A stretch of DNA of 57,670 nucleotides from Pseudomonadota bacterium. Its GTDB lineage: Bacteria > Pseudomonadota > Alphaproteobacteria > Sphingomonadales > Sphingomonadaceae. Shown piece after piece: positions 44,827 to 54,020 of the stretch. The translations under genes were made by a program, and so were the position numbers. Positions within the stretch are counted from its first letter, which is position 1. Each line of letters starts with the position of its first letter. The stretch covers positions 1 through 57,670 of the forward strand of contig JAJZQN010000026.1 in the NCBI GenBank assembly GCA_021847605.1, read 5' to 3'. The notes below the pieces were generated by a model. That model was not told the DNA's origin. It was given only the letters and a program-made list of their open reading frames with translations, and searched no databases.

Positions 44827-45834
44827 AGCGGGAACCGGCGCGTGTGCGCCGATCGCCTGCGCTGCCGCCATGGCGATCTCGAAGCTGCGCTTGCGGGCCT
44901 GCGTATCGAAAATCTGGCCAGTGACGATCACCTCGTCCACCTGCGTCCGCCGGATGAAGGCGGCCAGATCGCGCTCGACATTCTCCTGTGTGCCGATGCT
45001 CGATACGCTCAGCACATCCGCCAGCATCGCCTGAGCCTGCATCGGCAGGCTGTCATAATAGCCCGGCTCGGGTGGTTGCAATTTGCCCGGCCGACCGGTG
45101 CGCAGCCGGACGAAGGCCTGCTGCATGGATGAGGCGATCAATGTCGCTTCCTCCGCATCATCGGCGGCAAAGACATTATAGCCCGCAGCGACATAAGGAT
45201 ATTTGAGCTGCGCCGACGGGCGAAAGTCGCGACGATAGATGGCGATGGCATCGTCCAGCGCGGCGGGCGCGAAATGGGAAGCAAAGGCATAAGGCAGGCC
45301 CAGCGCGGCGGCGAGTTGCGCGCCATAGAGGCTGGACCCCAAAATCCACATATCGATATTCGCACGCGAACCCGGTGTCGCCTGAATGGCCTGTCGCTCA
45401 TCCCCTGCGAAATAGGCCTGCAATTCCATCACATCGCGGGGGAATTCATCCGGCCCACCAGCCAGATTGCGGCGGATCGCCTGCGCCACCCGCTGGTCCG
45501 AACCCGGCGCGCGGCCCAGGCCAAGGTCGATGCGGCCGGGGAACAGCGCATCCAACGTTCCAAACTGTTCTGCAATCAACAATGGCGCATGATTGGGCAG
45601 CATGATGCCACCCGCGCCGATGCGGATGGAGGATGTCGCATGACCGATATGGGCCAGCACGACGGCGGTCGCCGCCGATGCGATGCCGGGCATGCCATGA
45701 TGCTCCGCCACCCAATAGCGATGATAGCCGAGCGTTTCGGCATGGGCGGCAAGCTCTGTGGCATTGGCCATGGCGGCGGCAATGCTGTCGCCTTCGCGGA
45801 CGGGGACCAGATCGAGCAGGGAAAGATGCGTCAT
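44821..45834 (-). CDS. Luciferase-like (LLM) flavin monooxygenase, YhbW type
   Basis: ATG at 45834 is used; earlier ATGs add residues not seen in the family. The 337 residues carry the YhbW-type signature: [49 protein letters not shown] (in segments), [25 protein letters not shown] and [15 protein letters not shown]. The fold is a TIM barrel using FMNH2 and oxygen. The natural substrate of YhbW is unknown. The gene overlaps the 3' end of the acyltransferase gene. An Hpt gene starts upstream on the same strand. Confidence 0.9.
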   Translation of the reverse strand: MTHLSLLDLVPVREGDSIAAAMANATELAAHAETLGYHRYWVAEHHGMPGIASAATAVVLAHIGHATSSIRIGAGGIMLPNHAPLLIAEQFGTLDALFPGRIDLGLGRAPGSDQRVAQAIRRNLAGGPDEFPRDVMELQAYFAGDERQAIQATPGSRANIDMWILGSSLYGAQLAAALGLPYAFASHFAPAALDDAIAIYRRDFRPSAQLKYPYVAAGYNVFAADDAEEATLIASSMQQAFVRLRTGRPGKLQPPEPGYYDSLPMQAQAMLADVLSVSSIGTQENVERDLAAFIRRTQVDEVIVTGQIFDTQARKRSFEIAMAAAQAIGAHAPVPAL

Positions 45835-45877
45835 GCCCGCCATATGGGGGCATGAAGCGTTGCGTTTCAATACCCGT

Positions 45878-46318
45878 TTAGCCAGCGCGCCCGAAGCTGT
45901 GAACCGGCGTATCGGTGCGGCGGCCAAAGCCGGTAGGGCGACGTGCAGCCAGCGGGTTGGAATCCCGGTCCAGCAAGGCCATGGTTTCGCTGAAGCAGGG
46001 GCGCAGGGCGACGACGGTTTCGATCAGTTCATCCGGGCCTTCATGCGTTTCCACACAGCGGCGGGCGACCATTTCAATCTCTTCGGCCATGGCGCTCAGC
46101 CGATAGGCGCCGAACTGTGCGGCTTCGCCCTTCAGCGTATGAGCCGGTGTGACGAGAGCGGCGGCATTGCGCGCCCGGAACGCCTCTTCGACGGCCGTGA
46201 TCGATTTGACGCCATCTTCCCGAAAATAGCCCAGAATCCGCAAGAAAGCCGAACCCAGTTCAGCGCGGGTCCGGGTAAATTCGGTCCAGTTCACCAATTC
46301 CGTCTGTTGATGCGACAC
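45878..46318 (-). CDS. Orphan Hpt-domain phosphotransfer protein
   Basis: This 146-residue protein is a single Hpt four-helix bundle. The phosphorylatable histidine is H60 in [21 protein letters not shown]. The C-terminal tail ([14 protein letters not shown]) is basic and unstructured. Hpt proteins carry phosphate between a hybrid histidine kinase and a response regulator. No kinase or regulator gene is next to it, so it probably connects to a remote pathway. ATG at 46318. Confidence 0.88.
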   Translation of the reverse strand: MSHQQTELVNWTEFTRTRAELGSAFLRILGYFREDGVKSITAVEEAFRARNAAALVTPAHTLKGEAAQFGAYRLSAMAEEIEMVARRCVETHEGPDELIETVVALRPCFSETMALLDRDSNPLAARRPTGFGRRTDTPVHSFGRAG

Positions 46319-46388
46319 CGCGCACTCCCCCTGTTCCCATGACGCCTATAGAGGCATGCCCGTAAACAGCGGGTTAAAGCGCCCCGTT

Positions 46389-46622
46389 TCAGGCGGTCCG
46401 ATGCAGGGAAAAACGGGCGTCGCCAACCACGGCAAACGTCCATCCATGCTGCTGTGCCAGCGCGGCGAGTTCGGTGCCGGCAATCGGGTCGTCTGCCTCG
46501 ATCAGGATGGCGTCGGCCTCCCGCATGGCGCGTGCGGCGCGTAATGCGGGCCAGGGGCATTTCATTCCCAGTGCGTGGACGACGACCGGGGTGGCGTCGC
46601 CCGGTGCCTCATTTATTGGCAT
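46389..46622 (-). CDS. TusA-family sulfur carrier protein
   Basis: This 77-residue protein has the TusA signature ALGMKCPWPALRAARAM with the reactive C22 in CPxP, followed by ADAILIEADDPIAGTELAALAQQHGW. TusA passes persulfide sulfur to thiolated tRNA synthesis or other acceptors. Its ATG at 46622 lies inside the 3' end of der (14-nt overlap), so the two are translated together, an uncommon pairing. Confidence 0.9.
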   Translation of the reverse strand: MPINEAPGDATPVVVHALGMKCPWPALRAARAMREADAILIEADDPIAGTELAALAQQHGWTFAVVGDARFSLHRTA

Positions 46623-47973
46623 AGGGGTTTTTCTGACTCCGCAGTGTCAGGCGCACCGGCACCGCGCCAAAGCCCAGTTCCTTGCGGATGCCATTCACCA
46701 GATAGCGGCGATAGCTTTCGGGCAGGTCGTCAAGCCGGGTGCCGAACAGCACGAATGTCGGGGGGCGCGTCTTATTCTGCGTGATATAGCGCAGCTTGAT
46801 CCGCTTGCCGCCCGGCGCCGGGGGCGGATTGGCCTCCAGCGCGGTTTCGAACCAGCGGTTGAGGACGCCGGTGGAAACGCGCTGCGACCAGGCGGTCCGC
46901 GTTTCGAACGCGACATGGATCAGGTCGTCCAGACCCTTACCCGTCGCCCCCGAAATCGTCATGATCGGCACGCCGCGCACCTGCGCCAGACCGTCGGACA
47001 GTGCCTGCTTGATGCCCTGATAAAGGGCAGAGCCATGTTCCACCGTATCCCATTTGTTGAGGGCGACGACGAGGGCGCGACCTTCCTCCAGCACCTTGTC
47101 CGCGATGCGCAAATCCTGTGCCTCCAGCCCGCGGGTCGCATCGATCATCAGCACGACGACTTCGGCGAAGTTCACCGCATTCAGGCCGTCCGACACCGCC
47201 AGCTTTTCCAGCTTTTCCTGAACCTTGGCGCGCTTGCGCATGCCGGCCGTGTCGATCAGGCGGACGGGACGCTCTACGCCTTCGCGGCTGGTCCACATCC
47301 AGTCGACGGCGATGCTGTCACGGGTGATACCGGCTTCCGGCCCGGTCAGCAGGCGGTTCTCACCCAGAAATTTGTTGATCAGCGTCGATTTGCCCGCGTT
47401 GGGGCGGCCTACGATCGCGAGTTTGAGCGGGGCGCTTTCCTCGTCCTCGTAAAATTCCTTCTCATTGTCCTCATTTTCGCGGTCGATATGGGGCAGCAAT
47501 GCCTGAAACAGGTCGGCCAGACCCTGACCATGTTCGGCGGAGAAGGGGATGGGATCGCCAAGGCCCAGACTGAAGGATTCCATGACGCCATCGTCCGCCG
47601 CCTTGCCTTCCGCTTTGTTGGCGACCAGCACGACCGGCGTGTCGTTGGCGCGCAGCCAGCGGGCGATTTCCTCGTCCAGCGGGGTGATGCCGGCACGCGC
47701 ATCGATCATGAACAGGGCGACGTCGCAATTTTCCACGGCCGCCTGCGTCTGCATCCGCATCCGGCCGGGCAGCGACTGCGCGTCCTCATCCTCATATCCG
47801 GCGGTGTCGACGATCGTGAAATCGACGCCGAGCAGAGTCGCCTCACCCTCTCGCCGGTCGCGCGTCACGCCGGGCTGATCGTCGACCAGCGCCAGCTTTT
47901 TGCCGACCAGGCGATTGAACAGGGTGGACTTGCCCACATTGGGACGTCCGACGATGGCTACCGTGGGCAGCAT
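46609..47973 (-). CDS. der: Ribosome biogenesis GTPase Der
   Basis: This 454-residue protein has two tandem GTPase domains. Domain 1 has the G1 loop GRPNVGKST, G3 DTAGYEDE and G4 NKAEG. Domain 2 has G1 GRPNAGKST, G3 DTAGMRKR and NKWDTVE. The KH-like C-terminus has the block GKRIKLRYITQNKTRPPTFVLFGT. Der (EngA) assists 50S assembly. It is the last of the panB-YfgM-bamB-der order, with a hairpin in the gap before it. Confidence 0.96.
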   Translation of the reverse strand: MLPTVAIVGRPNVGKSTLFNRLVGKKLALVDDQPGVTRDRREGEATLLGVDFTIVDTAGYEDEDAQSLPGRMRMQTQAAVENCDVALFMIDARAGITPLDEEIARWLRANDTPVVLVANKAEGKAADDGVMESFSLGLGDPIPFSAEHGQGLADLFQALLPHIDRENEDNEKEFYEDEESAPLKLAIVGRPNAGKSTLINKFLGENRLLTGPEAGITRDSIAVDWMWTSREGVERPVRLIDTAGMRKRAKVQEKLEKLAVSDGLNAVNFAEVVVLMIDATRGLEAQDLRIADKVLEEGRALVVALNKWDTVEHGSALYQGIKQALSDGLAQVRGVPIMTISGATGKGLDDLIHVAFETRTAWSQRVSTGVLNRWFETALEANPPPAPGGKRIKLRYITQNKTRPPTFVLFGTRLDDLPESYRRYLVNGIRKELGFGAVPVRLTLRSQKNPYANK

Positions 47974-48003
47974 GCCCGCATTCCTTCCGACTATAAAAAC
48001 AAT

Positions 48004-48066
48004 GCTCCTGCGAATGCGGCAACCCGGTCCGATGACGGAACGCCGGGCTGCTGCCTTCGCAGGAGC
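48004..48066. repeat. Large imperfect hairpin between bamB and der
   Basis: GCTCCTGCGAA (48004-48014) pairs perfectly with 48056-48066, and inner CCCGG/CCGGG (48032 region) extends the stem, making about 25 bp with few mismatches over 63 nt. On the minus strand it lies between the bamB stop (48089) and the der start (47973). No T-run is obvious. It may separate or tune expression of der. Confidence 0.75.
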
Positions 48067-48088
48067 AGGCTTAGCATGTTTGGCGCTT

Positions 48089-49432
48089 TTAGCGGAACGC
48101 CGTCAATTTGCCATCATCGCCCAGCACATAAAGCATATTGTCGGCGACGACGGGCGAAAGCGACATGGGCTTGTTCATGTCGACCGTGGTCTGGATCGTT
48201 CCGTTGGCAGGATCGACATAGACCATGTCGCCATGGGTCGACACGACGATCAGCCGACCACCGGCCAGAACCGGCCCGGTCCAGCGGATCGCCTTGTCCT
48301 TCTTCTTTTCCTTCTGCCAGCGGCGAAGCTGGCTGATCCAGCGGATCTTGCCGGTCGCGCGCGCCACGCACAGCAGCTTGGCGTCGCTGGTCACGGCGAA
48401 CACCCATTCGCCCGCCACCCACGGCGTGGAGATGCCGGCGATGTTGATTTCCCACAGGCGCTGGCCGCTGGTCAGTTCATAGGATGCCATGCGACCGCCC
48501 TGACCGATGGCGAACACCCGGCCGCGATCGATCACCGGATCGGCGTCGATGTCGGTCAGCGTGGCCACCGCCGTCGAAATGCTGGTCCGCGACAGGGCGT
48601 CGCCCCACAGGCTGCGGCCATTTTCATAGCGATAGGCATAGAGTTCGCCCGAGCTGTAGCCCGCGATCACCGTGCCCTGCGCGGCGGCAGGAGCGGCCAC
48701 GCCGAAAATGCCGGTGACTTGCAGCGTGCCGCTGTCGGTCCACTGGGTTTCGCCGTCGCTCTGGTTGAGGGCGAAAATCTGGTTGTCCTGACCCATCACA
48801 TAGACATGGCCATTTTCGACCGTGGGTGCGCCGCGCAGAGGGCCGCCGGGACGCTTTTTCCACAGGACGCTGCCGTCTACGACGTTCATTGCCGCGACGT
48901 CGCCGATGCCGGTGCTGGCGAACAGGCGATCGCCGACCACGCTGACGCCGCCGCCGAACAGGGCGCGGCCATTGCCTTCCGAAGGAAGCGGGGTCTGCCA
49001 CAGCTTGGCGCCGGTCTTGGCGTCCATGGCGATGACGCGGGCGCCCGCATCGATGACGAACAGCTTGCCGCCCGACACGACCGGCGAAGCGGCGAGGCGA
49101 GCCTGCGGCGAGCTACCCTCGATTGATGCGGTCCATACGCGGGTGGGGGATCCGCCCAGCGAGACATGGCCCATCGCCTTGGACGAATCACCGCCCGGCT
49201 GCGCCCATGCATCGTTGACATAGGGGGTGGGCAGGCTGACGGGGACGTCGGCCAGGGTCGGGTCGACCTCCACACCCTGTTCATTGGACAGGATGGAGAC
49301 GCGATTGCCCACGACCGGGGTCTTGGGTCCACCCTTCTTGCCGCCGATGGCGCCGCAACCGGCGATCAGTGCGACCAGAGCGGCCATCGTCACCGCGCGA
49401 CCTGCGGGTGCCAGAAACTTCATGCTTGCCAT
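48089..49432 (-). CDS. bamB: Outer membrane assembly lipoprotein BamB
   Basis: This 447-residue protein has a lipoprotein signal (LVALIAGC-G, Cys26). Then follows an eight-bladed PQQ-like beta-propeller, seen as repeated blades such as GGSPTRVWTASIEGSS, GKLFVIDAGARVIAMDAKTGAKLWQTPL, and ASYELTSGQRLWEINIAG. BamB helps deliver and fold outer-membrane beta-barrel proteins with BamA. The start is 8 nt after the upstream TPR gene stop, so the two are co-transcribed. The length is somewhat larger than E. coli BamB. Confidence 0.93.
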   Translation of the reverse strand: MASMKFLAPAGRAVTMAALVALIAGCGAIGGKKGGPKTPVVGNRVSILSNEQGVEVDPTLADVPVSLPTPYVNDAWAQPGGDSSKAMGHVSLGGSPTRVWTASIEGSSPQARLAASPVVSGGKLFVIDAGARVIAMDAKTGAKLWQTPLPSEGNGRALFGGGVSVVGDRLFASTGIGDVAAMNVVDGSVLWKKRPGGPLRGAPTVENGHVYVMGQDNQIFALNQSDGETQWTDSGTLQVTGIFGVAAPAAAQGTVIAGYSSGELYAYRYENGRSLWGDALSRTSISTAVATLTDIDADPVIDRGRVFAIGQGGRMASYELTSGQRLWEINIAGISTPWVAGEWVFAVTSDAKLLCVARATGKIRWISQLRRWQKEKKKDKAIRWTGPVLAGGRLIVVSTHGDMVYVDPANGTIQTTVDMNKPMSLSPVVADNMLYVLGDDGKLTAFR

Positions 49433-49440
49433 CCGCTCGA

Positions 49441-50139
49441 TTACCCCTCGGTCGTTTCAGCCGGAATTTCGACCGCGTCGATACCCATGACACCCGCCAT
49501 CTGACGGGCGCGTGAACGGATCGATTCCGGCACGCCCTGATCCTTGGCCATGGCCGCAAACATCGGTCCGGCCAGATCGGTCTTGCCCATCTTTACATAG
49601 GCGAGCGCCACCATCTCACCGGCGCTGCCGAACCATGGTGCGCCCTCGATCGCCAGCGGCTTCAGCCGGTCGACGACCTGCTGGGGCTTGAGGCTTTCGA
49701 ATTCCAGCGCGGTCTGACGGATCAGCGCCAGATCGCGATAGGGCTGGTCCAGCGACGTGTCGGCGGCCATGGTGCTGTAAATGGCAATTGCGGCCTTGCT
49801 GTCGCCCTTGCGCGCGGCAAGACCGGCCTTCACCAGTTGCGCGGACGCGCGATAGCCCGGCTGGCTGGCGTCGGCCAGCTTGTCCAGTTCCTTGGCATCG
49901 GGCGTGCCGCCACCAATGGCCGTCGTCAGCACGGCGTCCATCTGTTCGGACACCGCCTCGGACTGGGTCTTGCTATAATGTTGCCAATAGAGCCAGCCGC
50001 CAAAGGCAGCGAGAGCCAGGACAATCAGGATCAGCAGCCAGCGGCCATAGCGCTGCCAAAAGGTCAAAAGCCGCTCTTCGCGGACGGCGTCATCGACCTC
50101 GCGCATGAAGGCTTCGCTGTTTTGCGGCGTGAGGGCCAC
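49441..50139 (-). CDS. YfgM-like TPR membrane protein
   Basis: This 232-residue protein has a cytoplasmic N-terminal helix, one membrane segment (residues ~30-50, LILIVLALAAFGGWLYW), and a periplasmic TPR-like domain. YfgM of E. coli is ancillary to SecYEG and sits next to bamB (yfgL), as here. Sequence traits include EAFMREVDDAVREERLLTFWQRYGRWLL, and later VKAGLAARKGDSKAAIAIY. The family position is well supported by order: panB, this gene, bamB, der. Confidence 0.88.
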   Translation of the reverse strand: MALTPQNSEAFMREVDDAVREERLLTFWQRYGRWLLILIVLALAAFGGWLYWQHYSKTQSEAVSEQMDAVLTTAIGGGTPDAKELDKLADASQPGYRASAQLVKAGLAARKGDSKAAIAIYSTMAADTSLDQPYRDLALIRQTALEFESLKPQQVVDRLKPLAIEGAPWFGSAGEMVALAYVKMGKTDLAGPMFAAMAKDQGVPESIRSRARQMAGVMGIDAVEIPAETTEG

Positions 50140-50214
50140 GATATTCTCCGAGAAATGGGTCAGAAATGTCTGCCGGAAGGGGCGATCAATAGCGGCGCTT
50201 ATGCCACAGGCAAA

Positions 50215-51087
50215 TCACTTTTTAGGGCGATAGACCTGATCGGGTGTCGGAAAGGCACGGCTGCGCACATCTGCGGCATAACGTTGCGCCGCATTGCCGA
50301 TCATTTCGGCGATATTATCGAAACGCTTCACGAATCGCGGCGTGCGTTCGAACATGCCCAGCATGTCCTCCGTCACCAGCACCTGACCGTCGCACCGCGC
50401 GGACGCGCCGATGCCGATGACCGGGATGGTGACGCTGTCGGTGATGATGTCGGCCAGATCCTCCATCACCCCCTCCAGCACCAGCGCAAAGGCGCCTGCG
50501 TTGGTGACGGCCTGCGCATCGGCCAATATCTTGGCATGTTCCGCCTCGCTCTTGCCGCGCGCGCCATAGCCGCCCAGCGCATTCACCGCCTGCGGCGTCA
50601 GGCCGATATGCGCCATCACCGGGATGCCCCGCTGGCTGAGGAAGCTGATGGTTTCGGCCATCGCCTGACCGCCTTCCAGCTTGACGGCGGCGGCGCCGGT
50701 TTCGGCCAGGATACGGCTGGCGCTGGCAAAGGCCTGAGCCGGTGACGCCTCATAGGTACCGAACGGCATGTCGACGACGACGACGCTGTGATAGCTGCCC
50801 CGCACGACGGCGGCGCCATGGGCGCACATCATGTCGAGTGTCACGGCCAGCGTGGAGGGCAGGCCATAAATGACCTGACCCAGCGAATCGCCGACCAGCA
50901 GCATGTCGCAATGCGGGTCGAGCAACTGTGCCTGTCGCGCGGTATAGGCGGTCAGCATGACCAGCGGTTCCCGCGTCTGGCCATCGACCTTGTGATTTTG
51001 AATGGCGGGGACGGTCAGCCGCTTCATCGGGGCGGGTGTGGGTGTCGCCCGGCTGGTCGCGGTATCGATCGTGAAAGTAGTGGACAT
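50215..51087 (-). CDS. panB: 3-methyl-2-oxobutanoate hydroxymethyltransferase
   Basis: This 290-residue protein has the PanB TIM barrel signatures: [34 protein letters not shown] near residue 45, [30 protein letters not shown] and [20 protein letters not shown]. Conserved metal-binding Asp residues lie in VGDS and DMPFG. It adds a hydroxymethyl group from 5,10-methylene-THF to alpha-ketoisovalerate, the first step of pantothenate synthesis. A 20-residue N-terminal extension is present. It precedes the YfgM gene by 75 bp on the same strand. Confidence 0.95.
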   Translation of the reverse strand: MSTTFTIDTATSRATPTPAPMKRLTVPAIQNHKVDGQTREPLVMLTAYTARQAQLLDPHCDMLLVGDSLGQVIYGLPSTLAVTLDMMCAHGAAVVRGSYHSVVVVDMPFGTYEASPAQAFASASRILAETGAAAVKLEGGQAMAETISFLSQRGIPVMAHIGLTPQAVNALGGYGARGKSEAEHAKILADAQAVTNAGAFALVLEGVMEDLADIITDSVTIPVIGIGASARCDGQVLVTEDMLGMFERTPRFVKRFDNIAEMIGNAAQRYAADVRSRAFPTPDQVYRPKK

Positions 51088-51209
51088 GGCCGCGCTCTAC
51101 TCCAGCCCGGCGGGCCAAGCAAATAAGGCGCAGATAAGAGGCGGGAGCGAACCCCGTTAAGGGCCGCTCCCGCAGGCTATGGGTAGGGGATAAGGGGGAA
51201 GCTACCCAA

Positions 51210-53603
51210 TCAGAAATTCGCCTTGATGGTCACGCCATAGGTGCGTGGATCGCCCGGCTGGCCGGCGATCAGGCCGGTGTTGCTGGGCGTGGTGGCCAGC
51301 AACTCCATGTAATTTTTGTCAAAGATGTTGCGGACCCAGCCATAGATGTTGAGGCCGTCGCGATTGCGGAAGCCCAGACGCAGATTGTTCAGCGTGTAGC
51401 CGTTGATATCCATGTAGATGGAGCGCGAGGCGTTGGACGAGAATTTCGAACGATAATTGCCGTCCCAGCCGATGTAGAATTGGCCATCGTCGCCAAATAC
51501 CTGCGTCGGCACGTTGAATTCCACGCCATAGGACAAGGCCCATTTGGAAATGCCGGGCAGCAACTGTCCCGAAATATCGCAGGTCGCCGGGCTGGACGAA
51601 CCGCCCGCCAGTTCCTGCGGGCAGGGGGCGTTGGTGAATTTGCGATAGGTCGGGTCGGTATAGGCGCCGCTATAATAGAGGTTCACCCGTTCCGAAGGAC
51701 GCGCGGTGAATTCCCATTCCACACCACGGGTCCGCACCTTGTCCGCATTGGCCAGATAGCCGCGCAGCACCGAATTCTGACCATTGTTCACGATCGCCTG
51801 ATAATCGCTGATCTCGGTCCAGAATCCGGTCAGGTTGAGCGTGGCCTTTTTGTCGAAGAACTGCGTTTTCAGGCCCAGCTCGAAATGATTGACCTTTTCC
51901 GGCTTCACGGTGGCGACGTCCGTTTGCGGCACGCCCGCGCTGTTGAGCGGAACGCCGTTCAGGTTCAGGCCGCCCGACTTGAAGCCGCGCGAATAGGTCG
52001 CATAGCCCATGATCGTGTCGCTGAAATGATAGGATGCCGTGAAGTCGTAGGACAGGTTCCAGTCGCTGAACTTGGCCGCGAAAAATTGCGGGGCCAGCAC
52101 GCTGCGCTGCGCGCGGGCGCGCAGGCTAGTGTCGGCAAAAGTCAGCAATTGCCCGTCGCCGGTGGTCACGACCGAATTATAGCTGCCGTCCTTCTTGTCA
52201 TAATTCAGGCGGATACCCGGTTGCAGGTCCAGCTTGTCGGTGACATGCCATGTTACCTGACCAAACAGCGCCGCGCTGTAATTCTTCATGCGGATGTCGT
52301 TGTCGGCGGTCAGCCCCTGTAGCACGCTGGGGTCGGACGCCAGCGAACCGTAGGTCGAATCACCGGTGAAGAACCAGCGGCTGGCGTCGCCGCCCTGCAC
52401 CTGCTGCCCGGTGGTGTGGATCTTCTGGTAAAATCCGAAAGCGCCCGCCACGAAATCGATCGTGTCGCCGCTCTGTGCATAGCGCAGTTCCTGCGTCCAT
52501 TGCTTCTGCTGGGTCGGGTTCTGCGACTTGGTGGTCAGGTCGAGGCCGGTGAAGTCACGGTCGTTCGACGGCTGCCAGTCCCAGTAGCGATAGGCGGTGA
52601 CGGACGTCAGCGTGCCCGCGCCCAGTTCCAGCTCGGCGCGAAGCGATGCGCCGCCCATTTCGTTGCGGGCGCGCAGTTCCGCATCCAGATCGGTCAGGCG
52701 GTCATAGGGGTTGGTGCTGGGCACGGCGTAACCGGGGAACAGCGCGGTCAGCGCTGGGTACTGGCGCGCAGTATTGCGCTGGGTGCGCCCATAGCCGGCA
52801 TAGATTTGCGCGCAGCAATTGGGATTTTGCAGATTATAGTCGCCCGCCAGCGTGATGCTCAGCGTGTCGGTCGGTTTCCACAACAGGCTACCGCGCAGGC
52901 CCATGAAATCCTGGCTGTTGACGTGCTGGTTGGTGGCGACATTGTAGATCGTCCCCTGACGATCGGTCAGGCTGGCGCCGATGCGGATGGCGAGGTTATC
53001 GGTGATCGGGCCGGAAACGGTCGCCTTGGCCTGCTTGAAATTCAGGTTGCCGACTGAAATCTCGGCCTTGCCCTCATAGCTGAAGCTGGGCGCGCGGGTG
53101 GTGATGTTGATGGCACCGGCGGTCGTGTTCTTGCCATAGAGCGTACCCTGTGGCCCGCGCAGCACTTCGATCTGCTCGATGTCCACGAAATCCAGCGCGG
53201 CGGCGGCGACGCGGTTATAGAACACCTGATCGACATAAATGCCGACGCCCTGTTCGATACCGTCATTGGTCAGGCCCAGCGGCACGCCAAGGCCGCGAAT
53301 GTTGAGCGAGCTGTTGCGCGGATTGGTGGAGAAGAATTGCAGCGACGGCTGGAGCTGTTGCAGGCGGTTGATATTATAGCTGCCGGTCTGCTCGATCGTC
53401 TGCGCGTTCAGCACGGTGACGGCCAGCGGCACGTCTTGCAACGCTTCCTCGCGGCGACGGGCGGTCACGACGATCGCGCCCTGATCGGCTGCGGCCGCGG
53501 CGGCCGGTGCCGCTTCCTGCGGCGAACTCTCCTGCGCATGGGCGGCAGGCACGATGAAGGATGCGCCCGCCACGCCGGCGAGCAACAGGAAACGCGCAAT
53601 CAT
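51210..53603 (-). CDS. TonB-dependent outer membrane receptor
   Basis: ATG at 53603 gives 797 residues with a signal peptide (VPAAHAQ). After an Ala-rich stretch the plug domain starts (IVVTARRREEALQDVPLAVTVLN), with NIRGLGVP, DGIEQGVGIYVDQVF and IEVLRGPQGTLYGKNTTAGAINI. The barrel ends PRTYGVTIKANF with terminal Phe. It imports siderophores, cobalamin, sugars or other large substrates using TonB energy. The class resembles general sphingomonad receptors, and the ligand is not evident. A YezD-family gene lies upstream on the same strand with a hairpin between. Confidence 0.93.
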   Translation of the reverse strand: MIARFLLLAGVAGASFIVPAAHAQESSPQEAAPAAAAAADQGAIVVTARRREEALQDVPLAVTVLNAQTIEQTGSYNINRLQQLQPSLQFFSTNPRNSSLNIRGLGVPLGLTNDGIEQGVGIYVDQVFYNRVAAAALDFVDIEQIEVLRGPQGTLYGKNTTAGAINITTRAPSFSYEGKAEISVGNLNFKQAKATVSGPITDNLAIRIGASLTDRQGTIYNVATNQHVNSQDFMGLRGSLLWKPTDTLSITLAGDYNLQNPNCCAQIYAGYGRTQRNTARQYPALTALFPGYAVPSTNPYDRLTDLDAELRARNEMGGASLRAELELGAGTLTSVTAYRYWDWQPSNDRDFTGLDLTTKSQNPTQQKQWTQELRYAQSGDTIDFVAGAFGFYQKIHTTGQQVQGGDASRWFFTGDSTYGSLASDPSVLQGLTADNDIRMKNYSAALFGQVTWHVTDKLDLQPGIRLNYDKKDGSYNSVVTTGDGQLLTFADTSLRARAQRSVLAPQFFAAKFSDWNLSYDFTASYHFSDTIMGYATYSRGFKSGGLNLNGVPLNSAGVPQTDVATVKPEKVNHFELGLKTQFFDKKATLNLTGFWTEISDYQAIVNNGQNSVLRGYLANADKVRTRGVEWEFTARPSERVNLYYSGAYTDPTYRKFTNAPCPQELAGGSSSPATCDISGQLLPGISKWALSYGVEFNVPTQVFGDDGQFYIGWDGNYRSKFSSNASRSIYMDINGYTLNNLRLGFRNRDGLNIYGWVRNIFDKNYMELLATTPSNTGLIAGQPGDPRTYGVTIKANF

Positions 53604-53679
53604 GATAAACCCCTTTTCCGGCTGTCCGGTATCTTGTGATCGCGGCATTTCCGGTGGTCCGGTGACGCCCGACAGGAAA

Positions 53680-53695
53680 GGGCGGATGGCCGCCC
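53680..53695 (-). terminator. Hairpin between yezD and TonB receptor genes
   Basis: On the minus strand GGGCGG-CCAT-CCGCCC is followed by TTTCCT. It lies 34 nt downstream of the yezD stop, and may terminate or partly attenuate transcription before the receptor gene. Confidence 0.5.
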
Positions 53696-53728
53696 GGCCC
53701 TTTGTTGAATGAACGCCCCCGACCCGTT

Positions 53729-53917
53729 TCAGGTCGTCAGGCGGGTCTTTTCGGTCACGTCGATCTGCACCACGCGCGCATCATGCACGGTAAGCGTGAT
53801 CGACCCGAAGCGAAGGCCGTTCAGCACCGATCCTACCTTGTCCAGGCTGACGGTGATGTCGGAACGCTGTGGTTCGATGCGGCTGGCGCGAATGTCGGTT
53901 GATCTGATGTCTGTCAT
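53729..53917 (-). CDS. YezD-family (DUF2292) small protein
   Basis: This 62-residue protein has the DUF2292 core: SLDKVGSVLNGLRFGSITLTVHDARVVQIDVTEKTRL. Members are short and often lie among sulfur-assimilation genes; the function is unknown. A TTGTCTA-N13-GATAAA motif sits just upstream (53939-53964), shared in shorter form by the next hydrolase gene at 54686. It precedes the TonB receptor on the same strand, so both may take part in sulfur or metal uptake. Confidence 0.85.
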   Translation of the reverse strand: MTDIRSTDIRASRIEPQRSDITVSLDKVGSVLNGLRFGSITLTVHDARVVQIDVTEKTRLTT

Positions 53918-53938
53918 GCTGAAAACCTCTGACCCCTG

Positions 53939-53964
53939 TTTATCTCAACTTCATCGATAGACAA
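53939..53964 (-). promoter_or_regulatory. Upstream motif of yezD, shared with the hydrolase gene
   Basis: On the minus strand TTGTCTA, 13 nt, GATAAA lies 22 nt before the yezD ATG. TTGTCT could be the -35 and TAAACA, 16 nt further, the -10. The same two words separated by 3 nt stand before the gene at 54686 (54731-54746), a shift of exactly 10 bp. Confidence 0.4.
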
Positions 53965-53978
53965 AAAAGCAAATATAA

Positions 53979-54008
53979 GGGGTGCGCAAGTTTCTCTTGT
54001 CGCACCCC
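53979..54008 (-). terminator. Terminator after the RBBP9-type hydrolase
   Basis: On the minus strand GGGGTGCG and CGCACCCC form a long hairpin with an internal CAAG/CTTG extension, followed by TTATATTTGC and six T. It ends transcription of the gene at 54021, separating it from yezD. Confidence 0.75.
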
Positions 54009-54020
54009 AAAGGCGTCAAT

